Counted from the first letter of the stretch, positions 1 to 10,941 are shown. The stretch is 19,104 nt of DNA from Chromera velia (GCA_018398765.1 JAHBMJ010002423.1:1-19104), one strand, 5' to 3'. Notes: generated from the letters alone by a model not told the origin. Program-made: numbers and translations.

Positions 1-474
1 GGGGGAATTCTGTTTGGGGGGGGACTTTCGGTTTCCTTTTCTTCTCTCTCTCCCTCTCCCGGCGGCGTTTCGTTTTCTTCCGAACAGTCATTGGTTTGTT
101 TTTCCTCCTCAGTCCCTGTGTCCTTCCTGGAAAGCTTTCAGGGACGGTTAGCGAAGAAAAAAGGTGAAAGGGCTATTGTACAGAGCAGCGGATCGTTGGC
201 TATCTTCTCTGCGTCTCTCTCCATTTTTCTGCGGTATCGATCTGTTTGCTGAGCGCGTTTTCTCTCTCCCTTTCTGGTCTCAGTTGTCTCCTCAAGATAC
301 GTTTTTTTTTTAAATATGTGCTCTTTCCATTTCTCTTTCAACGTCTCTAAGGCTGTTGCAACGATCTCGCGAAAAAACTTTTCCTATTTGCACGTCCGCC
401 CGCTTTGGTCATCTCATGTGTGTGTCTTTCCACTTTTCTCTGTCGGCTTCAATCAAACAACCACCACCACTCGC
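1..474 (+). other. Upstream / 5' leader region of the first gene
   Basis: Pyrimidine-rich sequence (runs such as ctctctctccctctccc near 45-60) with no convincing coding exon. A reading frame is open in phase with the first exon from an ATG at 316. It would add 53 residues with a Ser/Phe/Arg content that could pass for an organelle-targeting leader. The codon usage looks like leader sequence, however, so I start the gene at 475. The sequence just before the next exon bases (tcgcatgcag, 471-480) also resembles a 3' splice site, so an upstream exon outside the window cannot be excluded. Confidence 0.4.
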
Positions 475-3400
475 ATGCAGAGGCTGATTGAAGCCCTGAG
501 AATCCGACCGGACCTCTACGACGCCCGATTCCTCGACGACCTCCGAACTTTGAGGAATGATATGGACGACATATCCAAGACCTTCTTCGACGCCAAACAG
601 AAGAAAAACGCCAACGCTGCGGACATGTGGATCAAGGAATACATGCGAAAACTTCAAGTCCGTGCGTGTCTCTCAGTCAGGCGGTCGATCTCTCGGGGTT
701 AAGAAGTGTGTGTATCTTTTAGTGAAGCTGTCAGTGTGCCAAAAAGACGGTCTTTCTTACCATCAGACAGTGAGAAGTCTTCTGCTCGTCCCCCCTTCCT
801 TCTTCTTTTTATGCGGCACCCGTCCTCTCTTCTTGCTAGGCTTGAGTCGACGTTGGGAGATCTTCCCTTTCTTCTCCTGCCAGCGGGGTGTCGATGAGAT
901 CTGGCCTCTCGGGTTCTTAGCTGTTGCTCCGAAGTATCCATTTCATCTTCTGTTCCTCCTCTCGTGTCCATGCATGTGTCCCTTTGGATCCTTCCTGCAC
1001 TGCATCTGTGTCTGTGTCTACATGCATGCAGAGGTTCTCCATCGCGTGTGGTTGGACGAAGGAGACAGACTGGACCGTGGAGGGGAAATTGAAGAACGAG
1101 AGGGAGGTTCTGGGGTTGGACGAATGACTAGGTCTCTTTTCTGTCTGTGCGGGTGGTTTCGGTTTTTCGTCTTTGTGCATGCTGCCAATTCATGCACACA
1201 CAGAGAGAGAGAGAGAGGTCACAGATGCAGGATGGAGGGAGAAGGGAAGGGAAGGGAGATCGGACTGGAGGGTGCTCTTTACCCTCTCTCTTTCTTCCAT
1301 CGTTGCTCCCTCCTACCGCACTGATTTCACGAGAATGAATTAACGGATTAGGGATCAAATCGTCGTTCAGACCTCCCTCCAGGCAGCTCGTTCAGTTGTC
1401 AATTGGGGGCTGGATGGATAATGACTAAAGCCAGTCAGCCGTTTTTTGACTGGAGCTGAAAGAAAGATGGACCCAATCGGTTGGAGGATGGAAAGGAATG
1501 AATAAGAAAATAAAAGCGGCGCCTTGGAAGGAATTTGAAGGTCTGAAGAAGGGGAGGCGGGGGGGGAATGGATGCCTGCCTGGCTTGCTGAGAAGAGATT
1601 CATTTGATCGGCTGCATGGTTTGTCTTGTTTCTACATTTCTGTCTGTCTGTTTGTCCTCGAAAGAAATGCTAAGAGGAATCAATCAATGGGGACTCGGGA
1701 GAAACGTTTGAGAGAGGCTTTGCAAGGGAGTGCTTTAGAAAAATAAAATAAAAGAAAAGGGAGGGATGCAGATGAAAACAGAGAACGAGCTTCCACGGGA
1801 GTACCCGTTGGGGCCCTTCCTTCTTTTTCTCTGTCGATCTGCCTTTTTATTCATGCATGCAAAATGTGTTGTTGCCTCCCCTCGAGAAGGTGGTTGCTGT
1901 ATGCCTCCTTCTTCTTCTTGTGTCTGTCTGGTATTTCTCCGTCTCTCTCTCTCTGTATGTCTCTGTTTGCACGCCATTCATGAGGTGGTTGTGGTGAGGC
2001 GTCGCAAAGTTCGGCCAGAGGAAAATGAAGCTCTCTTTCTCCGCTTCTTGCCCTTCCTTCTTTCCTTGCTTCCTTCCTTCCTTCCTTCCTTCCTTTCTGT
2101 CCATCTATCTATCTGTCTCTATCTGCCACGGTTTCTTTCTACCCTTTTTTTTGCTTTTTACTTGTTTGTCCGTTTCCCTTCACTCATGAGTTGCGCTTGC
2201 CTGGCTGGCTGGCTGCTTTGTTGGTTGGCTGCTGTGTTCATGAAGTGCCCGAATAGCTGAATGAATGGATTCCTTCCTTTATTCATTTTTTGTTGAGGCG
2301 AGATGGAGGGGAGGTTCAGTCAGAACTCCTCGGTCGGTCAAATCGTTCTGCATGAGTGCATGTAGGGAGGGAGGCGGGTGTCCTCCCTTCTTCCCTCAAA
2401 TTTTTCTTCGCTGCCTGTGACAGCGCAATCATGCGTAAAGGAAGGAAGGAAGGGACCCTGTGGAGGCATCTCTCAAATTCCATCTGGATGAAATGAATGC
2501 TGCATGACGTGCATGCAGAAAGGTTGGTGATTGTTTCTTTTTTTCCCCCTTTCTCGTGCCCTCGGTCTTTCCCTTTCCTCTTTCTAACTGTCCTTCATTC
2601 TGATTTGACTTGACATGGCTGTCTTGTCGGGATTCGGCCTGTCTTTTGGTTGGAACAGATTTATTAACAAAGCCCTCACCCATTTTCACCTTCCTGAATC
2701 GTCTTTGACCTGCTTAATGGTGTGAAACGAAATTTGAATTCTGATGAAGAAGACGACCAAGCACAATCATTCACTCAGTCATGCTGCCGGCTGACTGACT
2801 TCAGTGGGAGGGTCAATGCGAAGTGCAAACAGACTTTTCGCTTTTCCCTCCGACTACTGGTTTGCGTTCAAAAAGGCAAACGGCTGAGAATCACAGTTCG
2901 ACCATTGCTGCCAAGACTGCTCTCTCTCTCTTTTTGTCTCAATGTGCCACCAGCAAGCCAGTCTCCAGGCGGGCAGAGCACAGGGTCGGGACCGCTCCCG
3001 TCCTTCGTTGTCGACAGGCAGGCAGATCCTCCAATTCAAAAGAAAGAAAGAGCACGTCTGTCTTGCGAGAGAGGGTGTAGAACCCGACCAGGCTTCACAT
3101 GAAGGCAACAGACATAACGACAAGGAATGAAGGAAGCAAAGGAGCTGTTGTCACCCCCCCTCCGTGAACGTTGCGTGGAGAGCGGCATGAAGGGCAGATA
3201 CAGATATGAGACCACACACTAAGAGACAGAGAGAGAGAGAAAGAGAACGCTGCCTCGCATGAGCCGCGGTTCGTTTGCTAGAATTCTTTCTCTTACTTTG
3301 TGGTATATTCTACACGCGTTACCGGTCGACGGAAGAGGGCGGAGGCTTGAAGATCTATCGATGGAATGTCGGCCTTCATTCTTTCTTCATTCGTTCACTC

Positions 3401-5908
3401 GTTCATTGACCTGTTGGTTGACGTCGCCGATCGAGAGGTGCACGGGCTTTGCTTCTGCTCGCGCTGCTGATGTAGTTAATTTCAGAAACTTTTCTGCTCT
3501 GCTCTTCTGTCCTCTTCTGTTGAATGTGATGGGCCAATGGATGCGTGTTAATTAGAAACAATTGATTCTCTCTTTGCACTTTCCCGCACATTCTATTGTT
3601 GTCCAGTCCCCCCCCGCGTGTGTGAATGTACTTTTCTTTGTGTGCCTTGTGCTTTATCAGCACATTTTAATCTGTTTTGAACAGCGATTTCAGTTCTCCA
3701 AGCGGGCCGCGTAAGTGAACTATTTATTTTAATTTATTAGAATGTTAATTCACACAATATTCAAATGAGATGAGTTTCATTCATGTGACACACTTCATGT
3801 TTCAATTAGTTTTGATTTCATATATCTGATAAAACTCAGACGTTTCATGCATATGAAATTACATCAATCATCAACTCGTGTAATATACCACAATATCTAA
3901 CATGTTTAACATAGAAGAGTAATTTAAACACTCTTCAAACACCCTTAAAACATGCATAATATGGGATTGATATCCCACGTATCTTTGAATTGAGGTTTAA
4001 ATGCAAGTATGTATTATTATTCGATTTTTAAGTCCTCTTTACGAGTAGATGTAAAACGCTACAGCGACCCATAGTACGCATAATCGTCGCAGATCGCACG
4101 TATGACATTCAAAATTTTAAAAACAAGTTTGTTGAATATAGTTGAATGCGCAGGAAAGGCAAGAATGAAGTTTGTACGTCTTAAGAGGGCAGCTCGAGTA
4201 AATTTATGTGTATCCATATGAATTGGAGGCCCTAAGAGTACCTGAGAAGTATTGGAAACTCACATAAAAAGTAATAAAAAGTTATATTGCATAATATTGC
4301 ATAATGATGCACATGATTCTGATAGATTCTCAAATATATCGCGCTGCGTATCGTCATGTTAAAGTTATACACAGTAGCTAGCTGTAAGATCCGGCGTGGG
4401 GGGGGCGGGGGAGGTCTTGTTCAACCGGAAGTTCGAAGTTGGGGGCACGTCGCGTCGACCGCGTTCAACTTTTGTCGCGCCATGGCGCGGGCCCATGCAT
4501 GACGGCCGGCGGCGGCTCATCATAGGCCGATTCGGACCCCAGGCACAATGGCTATACGCTTTCACTTGTCAGGCTGCTCTCATGCAAGAAAAGTTGACCA
4601 ACACACTATGTGGCAGCCAATGTCGTCAAGCACACGCTGACCGGACTCCTCACAGCATCACTCGCAAGGAAGAACACCAGAAAGCTGCTCAGAAAGCTAC
4701 TGTTATTTTTGGCACCTTTGCGCCGTCTCCAATAGTCCCCTGATCGATTCCTCTCGTGTTCAGACAGAGCGTACAATCCCAACTTGCTGCTGCCAAGCGG
4801 AACGCCTGGCGCTTCTGAGTTGCTCATAATATCATTCTGTTGAGCTAGATGTTCTTGGGAGCTTTCATATTCCTTCTGTCCTTTGCGTGGATGTGCGTGC
4901 ATCCTGTCGGAGGGAGACGCCGTTCTGAGTCCCGACCCCGACTAGTGCCGTCTCCGAGTTCCTTTCTCTGTGCCAGTGCACTATCCCACTCTCGCAGGGC
5001 CGTCAGAATTCGACAGCTTCCTTGCATCATTGTCCCAAGGAAGAGCAGCCTTCCGTTTTCAGTCGGAAATTCTCACGTTGGCAGCCGAACCTTCGACCCT
5101 CTGTTCCGTCTGGATGACCCGAAATTGGGCTACACAGTCCTGGACCTGATCTTCATTTTTGGAAGACTGGCAGCCTCAGGGCCTCGCGAAGAAAGCTCTG
5201 GATCCATCTGTTCGGAGTCTGTGTGGAGACAGAGACATGGAGACACAGGGACGGGGAAGAAGGAAAAGGGAACAAGGGGAAGAGGAGAGCCTCCATGGGT
5301 TCGGCTCTTCGAGAGACACAGAGTGCTCACCCCTGTCACATTCCGCGAGGCATTGCAACGGCTCCCTTTCAAGTGGCCCGAGTCTGCGCGGTTCCCTGCC
5401 TACAACCTCTACGCATACGAAGAGAAGTTCTACAACTTCAGCAGCCCCGACCCAGAGGTTTGTCGAATTCTCAATTTCGTTCCGTTGATTCACTGAAAAA
5501 GCAAAAACATTTTATTGACCCGAAAAATCCACCACTTCCAGCGTTCCTCGTTCGGATGTCGCATTCCTCATGCCGAGGCGCTCTTGCCTGACCGCACTGT
5601 CACGAAGTTTCCCTTAAGTGCCCTTCATGGTCCGTTTAGGATCAGCAGGAGCGTTTTCGGAACTGTTGCTTCAGTCCTTTTCTGCCTCTGCGTTTGTGCA
5701 AACATGAGCGCGGCAAGGTGTGCGCACGCGTATAGTGAGCTGGTTGTGTGTGCGTGTGCCTTTAGAAGGTAAGTTGCGTATCTGCGTGGAAATGTCTCAT
5801 ACCTTTTTACGAGTTTGGCAGGCAAGTCTGTGAATGGAAGACGATTTACCTCCTTTTCCATTCCTTTGTTGTACAGAAGTCCTTGCCTCATTTTTGCACC
5901 CTTCCTTT

Positions 5909-5955
<47 letters not shown>

Positions 5956-6455
5956 TCCCTCTCACATATTTATGTATGGATTTGTTTGCCTATGTGTGTC
6001 TGTCCGTCCGTGAAGGTCCGACGGCAAGTCGCAGTGGAGCTGAATGCGCGGGCGCAACGCCAAACGATTGGGAAGAGAGCTGCCAGGGAGGTCTTCAGGG
6101 CGTTTGCTGGAGGTGGGTGTGTTCTCTTCTTGAGAGAAGGGGAAGGGGGGGGGCATCGTGTAGCTTCCAGTGGATGAGGGGACGGGTAGAGGAAAGCAGA
6201 GAAGAAATGATGAAAAAGAAACGACAGGAGCAAGCGCAGCAAGACGTGTGGTCTCTTGCAGAACTGTACATATCTGTCCTGTTTTTTGCCTGCTTTTGTG
6301 TCACTGCTTAGCAGAAGCTTTTCCTTTCTCGTTGGCCTGGTCAATCTACTTCCAGGTCTTCTTTTCCTGGTTTCTTGCTTCCTCTCACTTTGTCACTCAC
6401 CGTCGTCCCTTTTTTCTTCTGTTTCACGTCGTGGTTCTTTCTGTCTTTCTTTCTT

Positions 6456-6496
<41 letters not shown>

Positions 6497-7922
6497 CTGT
6501 CTGTCTGTCTGTCTAGAATGAAGGAGAAAAAGGGAAACAAAAGACGATATAGTCTGTCTGTCTGTCTGTCTGTCAAGAAGAAACATATAGTCTTTCTTTC
6601 TTTCTTTCTTTCGTTCGTTCGTTCGTTCGTTCGTTCGTGTTTCCCTTCCCCCCCCTTTTTTTCCTCATGCCCTTTTTCTCCAATAATTTCACAGGCGTCT
6701 GTCTCCGTTCAACTTTCTCCCTCTTTGTTGTAGCTCGCCTCTTTTTCCTCTTCTCTGACTTGAATGTGCAGACAGCGCCACGCTGACCAAAGAGAAGTTT
6801 GAGTCCCAGCTTCTCCGGTGGATGCCCTCCCGAGAGGGGGAGTTGATGGAGGACCTGGAGGGGGATCGTGACGCGGGGGAATTGGACGAGGAGGAGAGGG
6901 GGGAGGGAGGGGAGGGCAGAAGGGCTGTTGGTGTGGGGACTGCAGGTGAGGCAGGAGAAGAGGACGCACAGTGGGGCGGTGAGGAGACGGAGGCTGACGA
7001 TGATGATGGGGAGGGAGACGGCTTTCTCTCCTCCTCTGCCTCTGTGGTTGGGGGGATGTCGGAAGAGGACTTTGAGGATGAGGATGAGGGGGGGGGAAGA
7101 TGGGGGGAGTCGGGTAACGGGAGAGGGTCCGGACGGGGAATGGGAGACCCTCTGGGTTCCTCCTCTTCCTCTGCGTCTCCTTCTAGTTCCAGCAGCAGCA
7201 GTTTCATCAAGAGGAGGATGGAGGAGATGCAGAAAAAGTCTCTTCAGCACATGCCAGCACAGTATTATTTGGCAAAGAACGTTCATCGTCCTCCGTTCGG
7301 TCACGCCTCCCTCCACCCTCACTCTCACGCCTCGGCTTATGAGACTGGCATTGACAGGAGACTTGGCTTTGCTGCGGACCATCACAGACGCAGCAGTAAG
7401 AGTAGAAGGAGACAGGGAGGAAAGAGGCGATCTCAGTCGGTTCGTGGAACAGAGAGAGGAAGACAGGAAGAAGAGGAGGAGGGGGATTGGGGTTTGAGAA
7501 GCGGGGAAGGGGAGGGGGAAACTGCTCAACGTGCGAAGCGGAGCAAGTCATATGAAGTCGAGAGGGGCAAAGAGATCAGGCCTCGTCCCTTGTTCTTGCG
7601 GATTCTTCTTTCTCCCTTCCGACTCGTTCTCTTACCTCCTATGCTGGTCATTCGTGTTCTTGTCTTCCTAGGTCGATGGTCCCACATGGGGCTCTCGTGG
7701 TTGTTGGGGATCTCTCCTGAGGCCTCTCAGGAGTCCCGGGGAAGCAGGGCGGCTTCACGGCACGGGGACCGGAAGGGGAAAGGGAAGGGGAAGATTTTGC
7801 AATTTGACGAAGAGGACGGAGAGGAGGAACAGGAAGAAGGGGTGGACTGGCACTCATTCCGCCTGCATGTTGATAACGCAGTCATGCGTGCAGACAGGGC
7901 CAGACGAGCTGCCCTGCGGTAA
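475..7922 (+). CDS. Five-exon gene, uncharacterised acidic protein with C-terminal hydrophobic segment
   Basis: Proposed exons are 475-657, 3685-3710, 4998-5457, 6016-6112 and 6772-7922. All junctions are GT-AG and all phases agree, giving 638 residues and a TAA stop. Residues 1-255 look like a folded, conserved region: exon 1 reads MQRLIEALRIRPDLYD and ends in a basic helix (EYMRKLQ), and exon 3 contains LPFKWPESARF and FYNFSSPDPE. From about residue 272 the chain is dominated by Glu/Asp/Gly, then a Ser run (7160-7205), a His-rich stretch (7300-7350) and Arg/Lys clusters. Residues about 526-560 are strongly hydrophobic (LVLLPPMLVIRVLVFLG) and could be one membrane segment or two short ones. 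The tail is charged (DEEDGEEEQEEG) and ends RADRARRAALR. I do not recognise the family. Membrane anchoring is inference from hydrophobicity alone. Least certain are the start codon, the first donor (GTCCGT) and the middle of exon 3 (about 5190-5310), which is compositionally odd and could hide another small intron. Confidence 0.6.
658..3684 (+). other. Long first intron (about 3.0 kb) of the plus-strand gene
   Basis: No frame here has coding character. The sequence is pyrimidine-rich on the plus strand, with tracts of CTTC, CTGT, TCTA and CT, and short GA runs at about 1200-1217 and 3220-3245 as exceptions. It holds several TGCATGC words (1023, 1176, 1854, 2510). The intron ends with tctgttttgaacag before the proposed microexon. 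Open frames in it are low-complexity and unsupported. Confidence 0.5.
2050..2127 (+). repeat. CCTT / TCTA simple-repeat tract
   Basis: Tetranucleotide CCTT repeats (about 2050-2096) are followed by a short ATCT/GTCT array (2102-2125). They lie in the first intron and are pyrimidine-rich on the sense strand. Confidence 0.85.
3685..3710 (+). other. Proposed 26-nt microexon of the plus-strand gene
   Basis: The segment sits between a good 3' splice site (tctgttttgaacag, ending 3684) and a near-perfect donor (GTAAGTGA from 3711). Read in phase 0 after exon 1 (ending CAA at 657) it encodes RFQFSKRA plus two bases GC. The next acceptor (cccactctcgcag, ending 4997) supplies G to complete an Ala codon, and the frame then runs without a stop to 5457. 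The joined sequence KLQ-RFQFSKRA-AVRIRQLP reads as continuous basic helical protein. Support is splice signals and phase only. Confidence 0.55.
3711..4997 (+). other. Second intron with an AT-rich island (3711-4390) and a GC-rich second half
   Basis: Immediately after the microexon donor the sequence becomes strongly AT-rich, unlike any other intron here, and stays so to about 4390. It then switches abruptly at a G run (4397-4414) to GC-rich sequence. No transposase-like frame and no clear terminal inverted repeats were seen. A short tandem repeat ttgcataata occurs near 4287-4309. The GC-rich half contains a 14-nt perfect palindrome at 4476-4489 and an open frame at 4396-4743 with no recognisable domain. 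Confidence 0.5.
5458..6015 (+). other. Third intron of the plus-strand gene
   Basis: Donor GTTTGT follows CCAGAG, and the acceptor is gtccgtccgtgaag before 6016. It contains the CT tract at 5911-5961. Phase 0 on both sides. Confidence 0.5.
5911..5961 (+). repeat. (CT)n microsatellite
   Basis: About 40 bases of uninterrupted CT dinucleotides, then ccctctccctct. It lies in the third intron, about 55 bases upstream of the acceptor, and is pyrimidine on the sense strand. Confidence 0.95.
6113..6771 (+). other. Fourth intron of the plus-strand gene
   Basis: Donor GTGGGT at 6113 and acceptor acttgaatgtgcag ending at 6771. The split codon G|AC (Asp) joins the reading frames of 6016-6112 and 6772-7922. 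Almost half of the intron is tetranucleotide pyrimidine-rich repeat. Confidence 0.55.
6441..6638 (+). repeat. Compound (CTTT/CTGT/GTTC)n tetranucleotide array
   Basis: The array has CTTT units (about 6445-6457), a CTGT array to 6513, a unique 40-base spacer, CTGT again (6552-6574), then TTTC (6591-6612) changing to GTTC (6612-6638). All units are pyrimidine-biased on the sense strand of the surrounding intron. Confidence 0.93.
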
Positions 7923-9532
7923 CACGCCCCCTGCGGCATCACTCGGATTTATTAGTTTCATTCAGGCTAGCTCTGCGGGCTGCAGCCTCTAGCTGCTCAT
8001 ATTCACCACCGCAACTTAGCCTACAAGTCCGGGTCTCAATTTAATCTTCCTCACGATCTGCGTTTTTCTCATCGTTACCGCCCCACTAGCCGCGGCGTCT
8101 AAAGCCCGTCTTACAAGTTATTACAAGTATATAATCAAATTCTATCTAAAATTTTATTGACGGTCAGAACATTGTAAGTTAACAACCGTTTCATTCCTAA
8201 TTGGTGAGGCTTTGTGGTTTGGTCTCACTGCTTTCTTTATTGTGGTGCAACTATATGTAAGTGACAGTAAGTCAACGCCCGACAGTTTACCGTATGGGGA
8301 CTTCAAACTTAGAAAATAAAATTGTTGAGTAAATTGTCCCGAGTCTAGTAATTAGTGATTAGTGGTGCCCTAGAGCACTGTCGCCGTTTTGTCTTATAGA
8401 GGTCGCCCCCGCAAACGGCAGGGAGGTGTACCTCATCACTGAGGCTCAGACCACACCCCATGGCCCGCCTGGTTTCCCAAGAAGCTAAAAAACAACAATC
8501 TGTCTGCGTTTTGCATGCTTTGGTCTATCGGCTGCTGAGAAGGGACTGCTCCAAAAATCGATCTAATGACACAGGACGAAAGGACACTTTGGCTTTGTGT
8601 ACGCCCTCTCTCCATTCTTCTCTCAGCGATTTCTCCTTCTCCCTCCCTCAGCTGTCTTCCTGCTTCCATTGCTTCCAATTATAACATATCGATATCGCAA
8701 ATTCGCAATCCTAAACTCGTAAATTATTTTTTGTATGTTCATAAAATATCATAAAATTAACTTATACCATAAAACCAATACAACAGCCATATTGGAACGC
8801 TAGTCAACACTTCAAGGTATAAGTCTGACAGTCTGATTCCAATAAATCCCACTACTATGATGATAATCAATCTAGTAATCAATTTCAATTGAGTAATCAG
8901 AATAATCTGAAGAAATTACTTCACTGAAGCTGCATATGTGTATGCCAGCGGAGGAGACGGACACCTTAAGATGAGATAAGATGAGATTTTATATTTCACG
9001 AATCCCCGCGGTCCACAGTCCACTGCCAGATATCGGCTTGCACCGATGTGGTTTCGCTTGATTTCTCCTGTGAGAGGACAGCGTCAGGTCTCCACGAGCC
9101 TGCCACGGATTTCCCGGCCGTCGATCAAGTTTGTGTTTCTTCTCAATGACTCATATTTCAGAACATCGATCGATCGGTAACATGCGTTGTCAAGAATGCA
9201 TGCCCTTTTCAAAGCCTTCCTCTGACCTTCCTCTTTCACGCTTTTTATGCGATGCAGCAGGGCAACGTATTGAGGCACCCCTGACTGGAGATCACTGCCC
9301 CTTGCCTCGGCCATCCTGTCACATTCCATTGAATCCATTCCACTGAATAGCTGAGCGTCAAACTGGAGTCGATCTTTTTTTTTCTGTCTCTTTTTATGTT
9401 CATCTGTGTGTCGGTAGGCGCACGTGATATGTGTACACCTTCTTCTTGTGTGATTGTGTATGCCACTCCATTTTATTGACTGACCGTGAAGCTGGAGTCG
9501 ATAAGCCTCAACCCCGACTGCACACACACACA

Positions 9533-9566
<34 letters not shown>

Positions 9567-10530
9567 GAGGCACTCACGTGCGTGCACACAGACACACACA
9601 CACACACACATACAGACACACACACACACAGACACACGCGACAAAAATACAGACGCAAACTCACTCACGGAGCAGCACCAGACAGCACGGGATTGGAAAT
9701 CTAATCGAGGGGAGGAGTGACTGTTCAGACAGAGAGATGACGCCAAAAATTCGGACAGGGATCATCGAGGGATCGGAAGTTTGGGGGTCAAGGTGACCGA
9801 ACTTCAAACATTGGCATCAATACATACCTATATGCATGCATGTACGCACGGAACCATCCATGAATAAAAAGAAAGATAAAAGAAAGAAGAAAACCACAAG
9901 GGGCCACTACTCTGTCTGGCAGTGCCTGCTTCCTCACCTCTCGCTTTTGCTACCCACCTCTGAAGCATTTTCCATCAAGGTTCCGAAAGAGAAATTAAGT
10001 CACAATGGTCAAACTGGGTCCTCTCCCTCGGCTGCATGCCAACCAGCTCTTCTCACACTCCCCTCCCTTCAAAGGTATCCCTTTGCCTCCTCACCCCCGC
10101 CTCCACCAGGTGAGTACAAGCATTCAAAGTCGCCCTTCTCCCTGCTATCAACCACTCACAGTCAGGTCTTCTCTTCCCCCCCTTTCCCTTGTCTGCACCA
10201 CTCCCATTCTCGCTCTGATGTGCAGACTGTCGACGATCATTCCGAGTCAGACGGGAGACGCCGACTGTAATCCGATCGGTGCCCTCATTCAATCAGCAAC
10301 CTCCCTCACCTGTCTCCCTATCTCCCGCCCAATTAATTCATGGAATTAAATTAATTGCTCCACAAATCTCCACAACCTTCATACTCATTCACACAATCAT
10401 ACACTTCTGGGCCTGTTCACGTACTGACCCCCAGGCCTCCCCATGCATCCAGCCGGACCCTCTGACAAAATCTCCTCCCCAACCACGAACGAGCCCGCAC
10501 TCTCGGAGTGGAGGGGAGGGCTCTCACCTT
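7923..10530. other. Tail-to-tail intergenic region
   Basis: This stretch lies between the stop of the plus-strand gene and the 3' end of the minus-strand gene. AT-rich islands run at about 8110-8400 and 8690-9000. An AATAAA word at 8315-8320 could be a poly(A) signal, but its distance from the stop (about 390 bases) makes that weak. CCGCGG palindromes occur at 8090-8095 and 9006-9011. A minus-strand frame ending at 9084 (about 9084-9390) lacks repeats and could be a small exon, but I see no domain. Nothing else was recognised. Confidence 0.45.
9521..9636. repeat. (AC)n microsatellite, imperfect
   Basis: Long CA array with interspersed TACA, GACACA and a central unique insert (about 9567-9590). 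Frames across it give meaningless Thr-His or Cys-Val runs. Confidence 0.95.
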
Positions 10531-10725
10531 TCACATAATCACGCATTTGCAACAATGGGCCGTCCCAAGATTTTCCACTTCTTCGAAAGATTTCCTGCTC
10601 ACTTCTTTTCCGCTCCCCTCCCCACCGCCCCCCTCGGACCCCTCCCCATCCTCACCCAGCTGGACCTGAAGAACTTCCCATTTACTCCCGTTCAACAACT
10701 CCAACTGACAATCAGGCAGGGCTCT

Positions 10726-10728
10726 CTA
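10726..10728 (-). other. In-frame TAG inside the leucine-rich repeat exon
   Basis: The exon reads ...GSDELKDL, then TAG, then RALPDCQLELLNGSKW in the same frame, open to 10533. The text after the stop looks like the normal continuation of an LRR tail. No GT lies between the exon start and the TAG that could serve as a donor to splice it out. Confidence 0.6.
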
Positions 10729-10941
10729 GAGGTCCTTCAGCTCATCGCTTCCCTTGAGGTGCGCAGCAATAGCGTCGTCATTGTCTGCGAGTTTCAATGT
10801 CTGCATGCAGGAGGAAAACCTCTCATCAATTCTTCTACATGCGTGAACTGATTGAGACTTGATCTGTAGTTTTCATCAATGCATGTCGTACGCAAGAGTA
10901 TGCATTTCAACCTGTCTGTCTGACCTGCTAGCTCGTATGAT

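Noticed and set aside
3711-4390. Helitron or inverted-repeat transposon in the AT island
   Set aside because: No matching terminal repeats, target duplication or transposase remnant could be found by eye.
4396-4743. Open frame in the GC-rich half of the second intron
   Set aside because: It has no domain, no splice sites fitting the neighbouring exons, and begins in a G run. It may simply be GC-rich intron.
6573-7529. 318-codon minus-strand open frame
   Set aside because: It is antisense to the last exon of the plus-strand gene and to repeats. Its Pro/Ser/Leu runs mirror the acidic and Ser-rich coding strand.
8315-8320. AATAAA as poly(A) signal of the plus-strand gene
   Set aside because: It is nearly 400 bases after the stop and sits in AT-rich sequence where the word is expected by chance.
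9084-9746. 220-codon minus-strand open frame
   Set aside because: Its first half is the AC microsatellite (Cys-Val runs). The last 70 or so codons could be an exon, but no domain is visible and the phase does not match the likely donor (10656 area) of the LRR gene.
10279-10851. 190-codon plus-strand open frame
   Set aside because: It lies opposite the LRR exon (10531-10800). The minus strand gives recognisable LRR text (LKLADNDDAIAAHL), while the plus translation is low-complexity Pro/Ser sequence.
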